NCBI RefSeq assembly: GCF_004307425.1
Contig: NZ_SEWZ01000002.1
Location: 66,935 to 130,934 of the forward strand
Origin: Aquirufa antheringensis
Lineage (GTDB): Bacteria > Bacteroidota > Bacteroidia > Cytophagales > Spirosomataceae
Length of the DNA: 64,000 nucleotides
Reading direction: 5' to 3'
Position numbers and translations under genes: made by a program. This document shows, in pieces, positions 16,967 to 25,303 of this stretch. A model generated the notes under the pieces. That model was not told the origin of the DNA and made no database searches. It was given only the letters and a program-made list of their open reading frames with translations. The first letter of the stretch is position 1; each line of letters opens with the position of its first letter.

Positions 16967-16998
16967 CACAAAGTCCGTCAGGTAATAAGTTTAATTCG

Positions 16999-17006
16999 TA
17001 GTTTTG
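16999..17006 (+). promoter_or_regulatory. -7 promoter box (TAGTTTTG) for the MORN-type gene
   Basis: TAGTTTTG matches TAnnTTTG and lies 24 bp before the ATG at 17030. It is back to back with the fcl box. No TTTG is found at -33. Confidence 0.45.
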
Positions 17007-17029
17007 GGAAATATTTTTAGGTCTGCTCT

Positions 17030-18166
17030 ATGCTTTTGCGCGTCACTCTTATCTGTTTTTTGCTTTGCTTGAACTTAACTGTTCGAGCGCAGAATCGGGC
17101 TGTGACTACAAACAAGCCACTCATAGACCCCTCGGTTCACGAAAAAGGTTTATTTAGCGGACGCCTCTCAACCGGATTAGAGAACAAGGCGGCAGAAGCG
17201 AAGAAGTTTAAAGAAGATAGTAAAGCGTTTATTGAGAGTTTAGGCGTCAAGGATTTAGGTAAAAAAATCGTCACAAACGCGAAAAAAAAACTCCAACCCC
17301 GAGACGAATACGCTGGCATAAAAACCGAACGCAAACTGGGCAATTATGGTAGTGGCGTTCGAATGACAGTGGAAGAAGTGAACGTGGTGAAATATGTGGA
17401 AGACGAGGCCCTGAGCCCCTACATCACAGAGGTTTTCATCTTTGACCCCTCCCAATCCCGCGTGGTATCCATCCCTTTAAAGGACACAAAAAACGTGCAA
17501 ATTTGCCACGGACCCTTCAAGAAATATGTCAATCAAAAACTGATCGAAGAAGGATTCTATTTTATGGGCACGAAAGACGGGCGCTGGGAAACCTACGGTC
17601 CAGAAAATGAATTAGAGAACAAAGTGTACTACGAAAAAGGCTATACTGCCGGATCGCATATCGCGTATTACGATGCGTCGAAAAAGAAAATCAAAGAGGT
17701 TATTCCACGACTTTATGGCAAAGTTCGCGGCACCTATTTTTCCTTCTATCCCAGTGGCAGTTTAAAAGAAGATGGTCGCTTGGACGATAGTGTAAAGGTG
17801 GGCCGCTGGAGAGAATACCATGAGTTTGGGAGTGGTGGGCGCTTGAAAAAAGAGTGGAGATTCGGGAAGGATAAATTTGACAGCGCCGAACCTTTATTAA
17901 TCCAAGAAAGAGACCCACAATCGAAGGTAATTTTTCAAACAAAGGAACCAATTTCCCAACACAAGCCTTTACCGAGTGTACCCATGGACGCAGATGATGA
18001 AGATTCAGAAGATGAGGATACGACGGAAGACGCAGCTATTATTCGCCATACCTCTTGGAATGTCCTTGGCTACCGTTTTGAGCTAAAAAACGTACCTGAC
18101 TTACGAATCGATCTTTCAGCGGGGCACTTCAATATTCCATTAACCCCGCCCGATTTCCCTGTTTAA
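17030..18166 (+). CDS. Exported MORN/YwqK-type repeat protein of unknown function
   Basis: I do not recognise a specific function. The 378-residue product has a signal peptide (about residues 1-20, ending in VRAQ). A basic, Lys-rich region follows, then a run of MORN_2/YwqK-like repeats (about residues 160-290) with the recurrent pattern of a G-x-W-x-x-Y or G-x-Y-x-x-F core, for example KDGRWETYGPEN and KVGRWREYHEFG. A short acidic stretch (DADDEDSEDEDTTED, near 325-340) precedes the C-terminus. It is probably periplasmic or surface exposed. It has its own -7 box, and sulP follows 33 bp downstream, perhaps in the same unit. Confidence 0.65.
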   Translation: MLLRVTLICFLLCLNLTVRAQNRAVTTNKPLIDPSVHEKGLFSGRLSTGLENKAAEAKKFKEDSKAFIESLGVKDLGKKIVTNAKKKLQPRDEYAGIKTERKLGNYGSGVRMTVEEVNVVKYVEDEALSPYITEVFIFDPSQSRVVSIPLKDTKNVQICHGPFKKYVNQKLIEEGFYFMGTKDGRWETYGPENELENKVYYEKGYTAGSHIAYYDASKKKIKEVIPRLYGKVRGTYFSFYPSGSLKEDGRLDDSVKVGRWREYHEFGSGGRLKKEWRFGKDKFDSAEPLLIQERDPQSKVIFQTKEPISQHKPLPSVPMDADDEDSEDEDTTEDAAIIRHTSWNVLGYRFELKNVPDLRIDLSAGHFNIPLTPPDFPV

Positions 18167-18199
18167 TTTAGACGAATACCTCATTAATTAAACAAACAT

Positions 18200-19726
18200 A
18201 TGAAACAATCAGCATACCTTCAGTCCTTCATTAAAGGGGACTGGAAATCAGGAATCGCGGTCTTTTTAGTCGCATTACCCCTCTGTTTAGGCATCGCTCT
18301 AGCCTCAGGAGCCCCTTTATTAGCCGGCCTTGTGGCTGGTATCGTAGGCGGAACACTCGTTTCCCTCTTATCCGGATCAGAACTATCGGTTAGTGGGCCG
18401 GCCGCTGGCTTAACGATTATTGTGGCCACGGCTATTGCCGATTTAGGCTCGTTTCCCGGTTTTTTAGTAGCCGTCATCATTGCCGGCTTAATTCAGGTCG
18501 CTTTAGGCCTATTGAAATTAGGGAAGATTGGTGGATTTTTTCCCTCATCTGTCATACGTGGCATGCTGGTGGCGATTGGAATTGTGATTATCTTGAAACA
18601 AATTCCACATGCGATCGGGGATGATTTAGACTTTATTGGAGAGTTTGAATTTGACCAAAAAGATGGTGAAAATACCTTTACCGAAATTTTAAAGTCGCTC
18701 GCCTCCATCAAAATAGGGGCCCTTATTATTTCGCTATTGGGGCTTATCATTCTATTTTCTTGGACAAAATTAGGCCAAAAATTCTCCTGGATGAATGCCC
18801 TACCCGCTTCTTTATTTGTGGTTTTGGCCGGTGTGGGAATCAATGAAGGATTAGCCATTTGGAATCCAGAATGGTTCTTAGGTGACTCTAAAGACCACAT
18901 GGTAAACCTTCCCGTGTTCGCTTCCAGTAGTGAAATTTATGCAGGAATCATATCCCCTGATTGGAGTTTCTTAAGCCACCCGAAGGTCTATTCCATTGCT
19001 TTGACTTTGGCCATCGTCGCTACCTTAGAATCGCTATTATCGCTCGAGGCAACTGACTCACTTGATCCTCTGAAAAGAATTTCCTCTCCAGACCGTGAAC
19101 TATTAGCGCAAGGAGCTGGAAACGTCGTAAGTGGACTCCTTGGAGGCTTACCCATTACGTCCGTGATCGTCCGTTCCTCTACGAATATCTATGCGGGAGG
19201 AAAAAGCCGCATGTCAGGATTTTTCCATGGCGCCTTATTAATCGTGGCTGTAGTGCTTTTACCCCTTTATTTGAACAAGATTCCGTTAGCGTGTTTAGCG
19301 AGTATTTTATTATACACCGGATACAAATTAGCCCACCCGAAAGAGTTTAAAAAAGTATTTGCCGAGGGCTGGAAGCAATGGGTTCCCTTTTTAGTGACGG
19401 TAGCCGTGGTGGTGGGAGTCGATTTGCTTTGGGGAATTTTTGTGGGAACTTTAGTGGGATTAATCTTTGTGGTCATCACGAATTATTCCTCCGTATTTAC
19501 CGTATTCAAAAATGGGAATGAAATTTTAATTAAATTTCAGAAAGATGTAACGTTCTTGCATAAAATGCAATTGAAAGAAGCATTACGAAAAATACCGGAA
19601 GGTGCAGAAGTATTTATCGATACCACTAAAGTGCATTTTATGGACCATGACATCCACTTATTGATTCAGGAGTTTGTCAGCACAGCACAGGAACGCGGCA
19701 TAGAAGTCGACCTTAAAAAGAAATAA
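18200..19726 (+). CDS. SulP-family anion transporter, probably bicarbonate uptake
   Basis: The 508-residue inner-membrane protein has 10 or more hydrophobic spans from about residue 15 to 440 and the SulP start region KGDWKSGIAVFLVALPLCLG. Further features are the SGPAAGLT motif near residue 75 and LESLLSLEATDSLDP near 275-290. The C-terminal ~60 residues (VTFLHKMQLKEAL, EVFIDTTKVHFMDHDI) resemble a shortened STAS domain. The next gene, two bases on, encodes a carbonic anhydrase; SulP/anhydrase pairs are usually taken to move bicarbonate rather than sulfate. The substrate is therefore an inference from context. Confidence 0.87.
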   Translation: MKQSAYLQSFIKGDWKSGIAVFLVALPLCLGIALASGAPLLAGLVAGIVGGTLVSLLSGSELSVSGPAAGLTIIVATAIADLGSFPGFLVAVIIAGLIQVALGLLKLGKIGGFFPSSVIRGMLVAIGIVIILKQIPHAIGDDLDFIGEFEFDQKDGENTFTEILKSLASIKIGALIISLLGLIILFSWTKLGQKFSWMNALPASLFVVLAGVGINEGLAIWNPEWFLGDSKDHMVNLPVFASSSEIYAGIISPDWSFLSHPKVYSIALTLAIVATLESLLSLEATDSLDPLKRISSPDRELLAQGAGNVVSGLLGGLPITSVIVRSSTNIYAGGKSRMSGFFHGALLIVAVVLLPLYLNKIPLACLASILLYTGYKLAHPKEFKKVFAEGWKQWVPFLVTVAVVVGVDLLWGIFVGTLVGLIFVVITNYSSVFTVFKNGNEILIKFQKDVTFLHKMQLKEALRKIPEGAEVFIDTTKVHFMDHDIHLLIQEFVSTAQERGIEVDLKKK

Positions 19727-19728
19727 AC

Positions 19729-20358
19729 ATGAAAGAATATAAAAAATTACTTTTAAGTAATAAGGCTTGGGCTAGCGAAAGGCTAGAATTAGACCCTACG
19801 TATTTTGATAATTTATCGAAAGACCAAAATCCATTATTCCTTTGGATTGGCTGTGCAGATAGCCGAGTTCCAGCAGAAGAAATCACGCATGCAGACCCGG
19901 GCGACATTTTCGTTCACCGCAATGTGGCGAATATGGTGGTGCATACGGACATCAATTTATTATCCGTATTGCAGTATGCCGTGGAGGTTCTAGAGGTGAA
20001 GCACATTATCGTTTGCGGCCACTACAACTGCGGCGGGGTGAAGGCAGCGATGACGAACCACGATTTTGGATTAATCAATAAGTGGCTGCGTAATATCAAA
20101 GAGGTATACGAGAAACACTATACGGACTTGCATGAGATTGCGGATGAAACGGAGCGATTTAATCGCTTAGTTGAATTGAATGTGGCGGAGCAGATTCAGA
20201 ATTTGGCCAAAACAACCATCGTCCAAAAGGCCTGGGAGAAACGCAAATTCCCCCATCTACATGGCTGGGTTTTTGATATCCACCACGGCGAAATCAAGGA
20301 AGTCATTAATATCAACGCGGGCGAATGGACAAGTCCCGTTTTTCATTACGATTTTTAA
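19729..20358 (+). CDS. can: Beta-class carbonic anhydrase
   Basis: It interconverts CO2 and bicarbonate in the cytosol. The 209-residue product has the zinc ligands Cys42 (WIGCADSRVPAE), His98 and Cys101 (GHYNCGGVKAAM), and the Asp44-Arg46 dyad. This is the complete clade B style signature and normal length. Its ATG is two bases after the sulP stop, so transport and interconversion of inorganic carbon are coupled in one unit, which ends at a perfect bidirectional terminator. Confidence 0.96.
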   Translation: MKEYKKLLLSNKAWASERLELDPTYFDNLSKDQNPLFLWIGCADSRVPAEEITHADPGDIFVHRNVANMVVHTDINLLSVLQYAVEVLEVKHIIVCGHYNCGGVKAAMTNHDFGLINKWLRNIKEVYEKHYTDLHEIADETERFNRLVELNVAEQIQNLAKTTIVQKAWEKRKFPHLHGWVFDIHHGEIKEVININAGEWTSPVFHYDF

Positions 20359-20374
20359 ATTTACAAGTTTGCAT

Positions 20375-20409
20375 AAAAAAAGGGGGCCGCTGCGCGGCCC
20401 CCTTTTTTT
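20375..20409. terminator. Bidirectional rho-independent terminator (perfect 16-bp arms)
   Basis: Seven A, GGGGGCCGC, loop TGC, GCGGCCCCC and seven T form an exact inverted repeat between the convergent can and aspS genes. It should stop transcription in both directions. Confidence 0.95.
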
Positions 20410-20424
20410 ATCCTATCTAATCGA

Positions 20425-22188
20425 CTAAACCGTCGTCTTAATCTTCAATTCATCTAACTGCGCTTGCGCTAGTGGAGATGGTGAATCGATCATCACGTCG
20501 CGCCCAGCGTTGTTCTTAGGGAAAGCGATATAATCACGAATCGAATCTGTTCCACCGAATAAAGAGCAAAGACGGTCAAAACCAAAGGCCAAACCACCAT
20601 GCGGCGGCGCCCCATATTCAAAGGCATCTAATAAGAATCCGAATTGCGCTTGTGCTTCCTCTGGAGTGAATCCAAGGACTTCGAACATTTTTGATTGCAG
20701 GTCTTTTTGGAAGATACGAATCGAACCTCCTCCTACTTCTACACCATTAACGACTAAATCGTAGGCATTTGCGCGTACTTTACCGAATTCTCCGGCTAAC
20801 ATCAATGGAATATCCTCTGGCTTAGGGCTCGTAAACGGATGGTGCATCGCAAACCAGCGATCTTCTTCCTCGCCGTACTCTAATAGTGGGAAATCCACTA
20901 CCCAGTGAACGGTATAATTATTAGGGTCACGTAATCCCATGCGCGTTCCCATCTCTAAGCGAAGCTCGTTTAATTGCTTGCGCACTTTATCTCCGTCTCC
21001 TGAAAGCACTAAAATTAAGTCTCCTGGCTCTGCATTAAATGCCGCAGCCCAAGTCGCTAAATCTGCTTCGGAGTAGAATTTATCTACGGATGATTTCACC
21101 ACACCGTCCGCTTGAACGCGTGCGTAAATTAAGCCTTTTGCACCAATTTGTGGGCGGCGAACGAAATCAGTTAATTCATCGATTTGCTTGCGGGTATATT
21201 CCGCTGCGCCTTTCACGCAAATACCTACTACCGTGTTCGCTGCATCGAAAACTTGGAAATCTTTGCCAGACGTCAAATCCACGCCCTCGCCTTTCAATTC
21301 CACGAATTTCATATCGAAACGAATGTCCGGCTTGTCTGAACCATAGTATTTCATCGCATCCGCATAGGTCATGCGAGGCACTTGACCGATGTCCAGGCCT
21401 TTCACGTTTTGGAACAAATGGCGAATCAATCCCTCAAACATATGCAGGATATCTTCTTGCTCCACGAACGACATTTCGCAGTCGATTTGAGTAAATTCTG
21501 GCTGGCGATCCGCACGCAAATCTTCGTCACGGAAACACTTCACAATTTGGTAGTACCGGTCAAAACCGGACACCATCAATAATTGCTTAAAAGTTTGTGG
21601 AGACTGCGGTAAGGCATAAAATTCGCCTGGATTCATGCGGGAAGGTACGACGAAATCGCGCGCACCCTCTGGCGTTGATTTAATTAAAACGGGTGTTTCC
21701 ACCTCGATAAAATCTTGCTTATCTAAGTAATTACGCACTTCGCGACCCACGTGGTGGCGCAATTGCAAACTCTCGCGAATGGGGTTACGGCGCAAGTCTA
21801 AATAACGGTATTTCATGCGGATATCATCGCCGCCATCTGTCTCGTCTTCGATCAAGAACGGAGGCAATTTCGCCGGATTCAATACGCGCAATTCTTTTAC
21901 TTTGATTTCGATGTCGCCGGTGGGCATTTTGTCGTTTTTGGACAAACGCTCTACCACGATTCCTTTCGCTTCTACGACGAATTCACGGCCTAATCCTCTG
22001 GCTAATGCCAAAACCTCCGCAGACGATTTCCCCTCCTCTAACATCAATTGAGTGACCCCGTAACGATCCCGAAGATCCACCCAAATCATTCCCCCTTTAT
22101 CTCGTGAACGCTGAACCCAGCCACAAAGAGTTACCTCGGTGCCCGCGTGTTCGATGCGCAATTCGCCATTTGTATGTGTACGTAGCAT
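20425..22188 (-). CDS. aspS: Aspartyl-tRNA synthetase
   Basis: This cytosolic class II synthetase charges tRNA-Asp. The 587-residue product has the bacterial length with an N-terminal OB-fold anticodon domain (about 1-105, [14 protein letters not shown]). The class II core has motif 2 ([19 protein letters not shown], near residue 215) and the bacterial GAD insertion (about 290-400). Motif 3 ([16 protein letters not shown]) is near residue 530. A TAATTTTG -7 box lies 20 bp upstream. It is monocistronic, facing the can terminator. Whether it is discriminating or not cannot be told. Confidence 0.98.
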   Translation of the reverse strand: MLRTHTNGELRIEHAGTEVTLCGWVQRSRDKGGMIWVDLRDRYGVTQLMLEEGKSSAEVLALARGLGREFVVEAKGIVVERLSKNDKMPTGDIEIKVKELRVLNPAKLPPFLIEDETDGGDDIRMKYRYLDLRRNPIRESLQLRHHVGREVRNYLDKQDFIEVETPVLIKSTPEGARDFVVPSRMNPGEFYALPQSPQTFKQLLMVSGFDRYYQIVKCFRDEDLRADRQPEFTQIDCEMSFVEQEDILHMFEGLIRHLFQNVKGLDIGQVPRMTYADAMKYYGSDKPDIRFDMKFVELKGEGVDLTSGKDFQVFDAANTVVGICVKGAAEYTRKQIDELTDFVRRPQIGAKGLIYARVQADGVVKSSVDKFYSEADLATWAAAFNAEPGDLILVLSGDGDKVRKQLNELRLEMGTRMGLRDPNNYTVHWVVDFPLLEYGEEEDRWFAMHHPFTSPKPEDIPLMLAGEFGKVRANAYDLVVNGVEVGGGSIRIFQKDLQSKMFEVLGFTPEEAQAQFGFLLDAFEYGAPPHGGLAFGFDRLCSLFGGTDSIRDYIAFPKNNAGRDVMIDSPSPLAQAQLDELKIKTTV

Positions 22189-22208
22189 AGAAAATTTTAA
22201 AATTCGGG

Positions 22209-22216
22209 CAAAATTA
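22209..22216 (-). promoter_or_regulatory. -7 promoter box (TAATTTTG) for aspS, with TTTT at -33
   Basis: TAATTTTG on the minus strand is a full TAnnTTTG match. TTTT lies 19 bp upstream (22239-22236), one base off the TTTG -33 element. Confidence 0.6.
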
Positions 22217-22266
22217 CGGAAAAGCGCAGGGAGAGAAAAACATTTAGGGCTTTATTCTTTTTTACT

Positions 22267-22274
22267 TAATTTTG
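22267..22274 (+). promoter_or_regulatory. -7 promoter box (TAATTTTG) five bases before the carotenoid desaturase ATG
   Basis: TAATTTTG fits TAnnTTTG and TTTA lies about 20 bp upstream (22243-22246). The box ends only four bases before the ATG at 22279, so the transcript would have almost no leader. Confidence 0.5.
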
Positions 22275-22278
22275 AATT

Positions 22279-23748
22279 ATGTCAAAAATAGGAATTGTCG
22301 GATCAGGAATGGGGAGTTTGGGCTTTGCTATTCGCAGCGCGGTGGCGGGCCACCAAGTCAGCGTTTTCGATGCGAATTCCTATCCTGGAGGCAAATTAGC
22401 CCAAATCGAAACGAACGGATTTCGTTTCGACGCAGGCCCCTCCCTTTTCACGATGCCGCATTTAGTGGACGAATTGTTCACGCTGGCAGGCAAAAATCCC
22501 CGCGACTATTTCAGCTATGAGCGATTGCCGGAGATTTGCCGTTACTTTTGGGAAGATGGCACACGCTTGCAAACGAACGCAGCGCCTGCAGAAACAGCCG
22601 CGGCGATTGCTTCGGAACTGGGCGAATCGGAGGAGAACGTAGCCCGTTTTTTATGCGAAATCGGAGAAAACTACCACATTATCAGTGAGCTTTTCTTAGA
22701 CAATTCTTTGCATTCTTTGTCGACTTGGACGGGACCTAAAGCCCTGAAAGGCTACCTGAATATTCCTCGCCTAGGTCTTTTCAACACCATGCACCGCTCC
22801 CACGCGAAGCGTTTTACTAACCCGAAAACGGTCCAACTTTTTGACCGCTACGCCACCTACAACGGCTCGGATCCTTACCAAACGCCAGCGACTTTATCGA
22901 TCATTCCGCACTTAGAATACAACATTGGTGCATTTTTCCCCAAAGGCGGCATCATCAGCATCCCTCGAGCACTCCACCGCCTCGCCGAAGAACTAGGTGT
23001 GGACTTTCACTTCAACGAGAAAGTGTCCCTCATCACCACAGAAAACCATACTGCGACTGGATTGGAGACCGAAAAAGGAAATTACACCTTTGACTACATC
23101 GCCTGCAACGCGGACATCCGCCCGAGTTACACGAAACTGCTGGCACAGGAACCACAACCGAAAAAGCTCTTAAACCAACCCAAATCCAGCTCCGGCATCA
23201 TCTTCTACTGGGGTATGGACCGCAGCTTCGACGAATTAGGCGTTCATAACATCTTCTTCTCGGACGATTACCAGGGCGAATTCAAGGCCATCTTCGAGGA
23301 CCAAACCATCAACGACGACCCGACCATTTACCTACATATCTCTTCGAAAGTAGAGAAATCAGATGCTCCAGCAGGTGGCGAAAACTGGTTTATCTTGATG
23401 AATGTACCGGCAAACGAGGGACAGGATTGGGATGCGCTAGTGGCAAAAATGAGAAAAAATGTCATAGCTAAGTTATCACGCAACTTAGGTGTAGACATCG
23501 AGAAACACATCGTGGCAGAGGATTATTTAGACCCGAGACGCATCGAGGCGAGAACTTCTTCCGCTGGTGGAGCCTTGTACGGAAATGCATCGAACAACCG
23601 ATTCGCGGCCTTTTTACGCCACCCGAATTACCGTAAGGCGATCAAAAATTTGTATTGGGTAGGCGGCAGCGTCCATCCTGGCGGAGGAATTCCGCTTTGT
23701 TTATCTTCGGCAAAAATTGCGGCGAAGCTTTTTGCAGAAAATGCGTAA
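22279..23748 (+). CDS. CrtI/CrtD-family carotenoid desaturase
   Basis: This FAD-dependent enzyme introduces double bases in carotenoid precursors at the membrane. The 489-residue product has the dinucleotide motif GSGMGS (residues 8-13) and the acidic end of the second strand (VFDANSYPGGK). FRFDAGPSLFTMP is typical of the family, as is the C-terminal signature GGSVHPGGGIPLCL. The PGGKLAQIETNGFRFDAGPSLFTMP style is closer to the CrtD-like (hydroxycarotenoid 3,4-desaturase) branch of Bacteroidota than to their phytoene desaturase CrtI; that is memory-based. No other carotenoid genes are in this window. Confidence 0.8.
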   Translation: MSKIGIVGSGMGSLGFAIRSAVAGHQVSVFDANSYPGGKLAQIETNGFRFDAGPSLFTMPHLVDELFTLAGKNPRDYFSYERLPEICRYFWEDGTRLQTNAAPAETAAAIASELGESEENVARFLCEIGENYHIISELFLDNSLHSLSTWTGPKALKGYLNIPRLGLFNTMHRSHAKRFTNPKTVQLFDRYATYNGSDPYQTPATLSIIPHLEYNIGAFFPKGGIISIPRALHRLAEELGVDFHFNEKVSLITTENHTATGLETEKGNYTFDYIACNADIRPSYTKLLAQEPQPKKLLNQPKSSSGIIFYWGMDRSFDELGVHNIFFSDDYQGEFKAIFEDQTINDDPTIYLHISSKVEKSDAPAGGENWFILMNVPANEGQDWDALVAKMRKNVIAKLSRNLGVDIEKHIVAEDYLDPRRIEARTSSAGGALYGNASNNRFAAFLRHPNYRKAIKNLYWVGGSVHPGGGIPLCLSSAKIAAKLFAENA

Positions 23749-23774
23749 TTTCGCCTATTCAATTCTATACTATT

Positions 23775-24251
23775 ATGATTCAAAGACCACAAACCATTTT
23801 CTTAGCTTTGGCGATTATTGGCAATGCCATCGCGACATCGGGCATTTCTATTTGGCAAAAAATAGGCACATCAGGCCAAAAAGCAGAGCTTTTCTCAAAC
23901 CAATGGCAATTATTCCAAAACGGAAAAGAAGTAGCGGCGCATAGCAATATCGCGATTGCCCTTTTAGTGACTTTATCGACGGTTATTACGCTTGTAACGA
24001 TCTTCTCTTTCAAAAACCGCATGCGTCAAATGATGTTAGGCTTAGTCAATTCCCTGGTATTAGCGGGAGCGATGGGCTATGCTTTTTGGGTGATTTTCAA
24101 GGAGGCGATGCCTACGTTTGAACCGGAAATTCAGGGAAAATATGGCTACGGATTCTACGCCTTAGTGATTTCCCTGCTGGCTAATATGATAGCGAACCGC
24201 CTCATCCGCAAGGACGAGATGCTGGTGCAATCGTCAAACCGTATGCGCTAA
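23775..24251 (+). CDS. DUF4293-type integral membrane protein
   Basis: The 158-residue protein has four hydrophobic spans (about residues 5-22, 50-75, 83-105 and 120-145). Its start MIQRPQTIFLALAII is typical of the DUF4293 family found in Bacteroidota. I chose the ATG at 23775; the frame is open further upstream into the desaturase gene but without family resemblance. The function is unknown. It follows the desaturase by 26 bp and its stop is three bases from the convergent kdsD stop. Confidence 0.75.
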   Translation: MIQRPQTIFLALAIIGNAIATSGISIWQKIGTSGQKAELFSNQWQLFQNGKEVAAHSNIAIALLVTLSTVITLVTIFSFKNRMRQMMLGLVNSLVLAGAMGYAFWVIFKEAMPTFEPEIQGKYGYGFYALVISLLANMIANRLIRKDEMLVQSSNRMR

Positions 24252-24254
24252 GTT

Positions 24255-25223
24255 TTAGACGATACCCTCTTTCAACAGGTCGTGGAGATGCACAAATCCC
24301 ACGGCCTTTTTATTTGCCGTCACCACCAGTTGTGTGATATTTTTGCTTTGCATGATGGCCAAAGCCTCCGTCGCAAATGCCTCCGCCTCAATTGTCTTCG
24401 GTGTGGTATTCATCATGTCTGCTAACACTATCGCAGACCAATCTTTCGAGTTTTCCAAAGTACGGCGAACGTCGCCATCCGTAATGATTCCGGCTAATTC
24501 TCCTTGCGCATCCAATACTGCCGTTGCACCTAAACGCTTAGAGGAAATTTCGTGGATCGCTTCCTGGATGGAGGACGTGTGGGAGATGGCTGGGAATTCG
24601 TGAGTGGGATATATGTCGCCCACTTTTAAATAAAGGCGTTTGCCGAGGGCGCCGCCTGGATGGTATTTGGCAAAATCCTGTGCCGTAAATCCTTTGCATT
24701 CTAACAAACAAACCGCTAACGCATCGCCTAATGCCAAAGCCACCGTCGTCGATGTCGTAGGTGCCAGATTCAACAAATCCGCCTCCTGCTCCGCCAAAGC
24801 GTGCAAAATATAATCCGATTGCTGGCCTAAATACGAGTTCTTGTTCGAAACCATGGCAATCAATTTCACCTGCAAACGCTTGATCAAAGGAACTAACACC
24901 TTGATTTCTGGCGTATCCCCTGACTTCGAAATACAAATCACCGCATCTCCGTCCTGAATCATCCCTAAATCCCCGTGAATCGCGTCCGCCGCGTGCATAA
25001 ACAGGGCAGGCGTTCCGGTAGAGTTCATCGTTGCCACAATTTTCTGGGCAATAATGGCCGATTTACCGATTCCCGTGAAGACAATGCGCCCCGGGATGCT
25101 CAACAAATGTTCTACACAAGCCTCAAAATCCGAATTAATTCCGGCGCTCACTTGCAGAATGGCCTCTGCTTCCTGTGTCAAAACTTTTTTTGCTGTGGAT
25201 TGGATATTTTTGCTTAATTTCAA
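24255..25223 (-). CDS. kdsD: Arabinose-5-phosphate isomerase KdsD/KpsF (TTG start proposed)
   Basis: It makes D-arabinose 5-phosphate from ribulose 5-phosphate, the first step towards Kdo of LPS. With TTG at 25223-25221 the product is 322 residues, the family norm. It has a SIS sugar-isomerase domain (about 30-170, GRIVFTGIGKSAIIAQK and the CISKSGDTPEI loop) and two CBS domains (about 205-320, TDGDVRRTL). An ATG at 25277 would add 18 hydrophobic residues, but the TATCTTTG box at 25251-25244 lies inside that extension. This argues that the mRNA begins downstream of it. Confidence 0.93.
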   Translation of the reverse strand: MKLSKNIQSTAKKVLTQEAEAILQVSAGINSDFEACVEHLLSIPGRIVFTGIGKSAIIAQKIVATMNSTGTPALFMHAADAIHGDLGMIQDGDAVICISKSGDTPEIKVLVPLIKRLQVKLIAMVSNKNSYLGQQSDYILHALAEQEADLLNLAPTTSTTVALALGDALAVCLLECKGFTAQDFAKYHPGGALGKRLYLKVGDIYPTHEFPAISHTSSIQEAIHEISSKRLGATAVLDAQGELAGIITDGDVRRTLENSKDWSAIVLADMMNTTPKTIEAEAFATEALAIMQSKNITQLVVTANKKAVGFVHLHDLLKEGIV

Positions 25224-25243
25224 TGTTAGAAGAATTTGTAGGG

Positions 25244-25251
25244 CAAAGATA
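25244..25251 (-). promoter_or_regulatory. -7 promoter box (TATCTTTG) for kdsD
   Basis: TATCTTTG on the minus strand fits TAnnTTTG and sits 20 bases before the TTG start at 25223, inside the longer open frame. The -33 region lacks TTTG. Confidence 0.5.
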
Positions 25252-25303
25252 AGTAGAAGCCCGCAGAATCTAATCATCGCCGAAACAACCCATTAATCAA
25301 ATT

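Noticed and set aside
17030-18166. MORN/YwqK-type protein read as an antitoxin
   Set aside because: Database labels for such repeats often mention YwqK antitoxin, but this one has a signal peptide and no toxin neighbour.
23655-23774. Longer start for the DUF4293-type protein, overlapping the desaturase gene
   Set aside because: The extra 40 residues lie in another frame of the desaturase and lack the MIQR start typical of the family.
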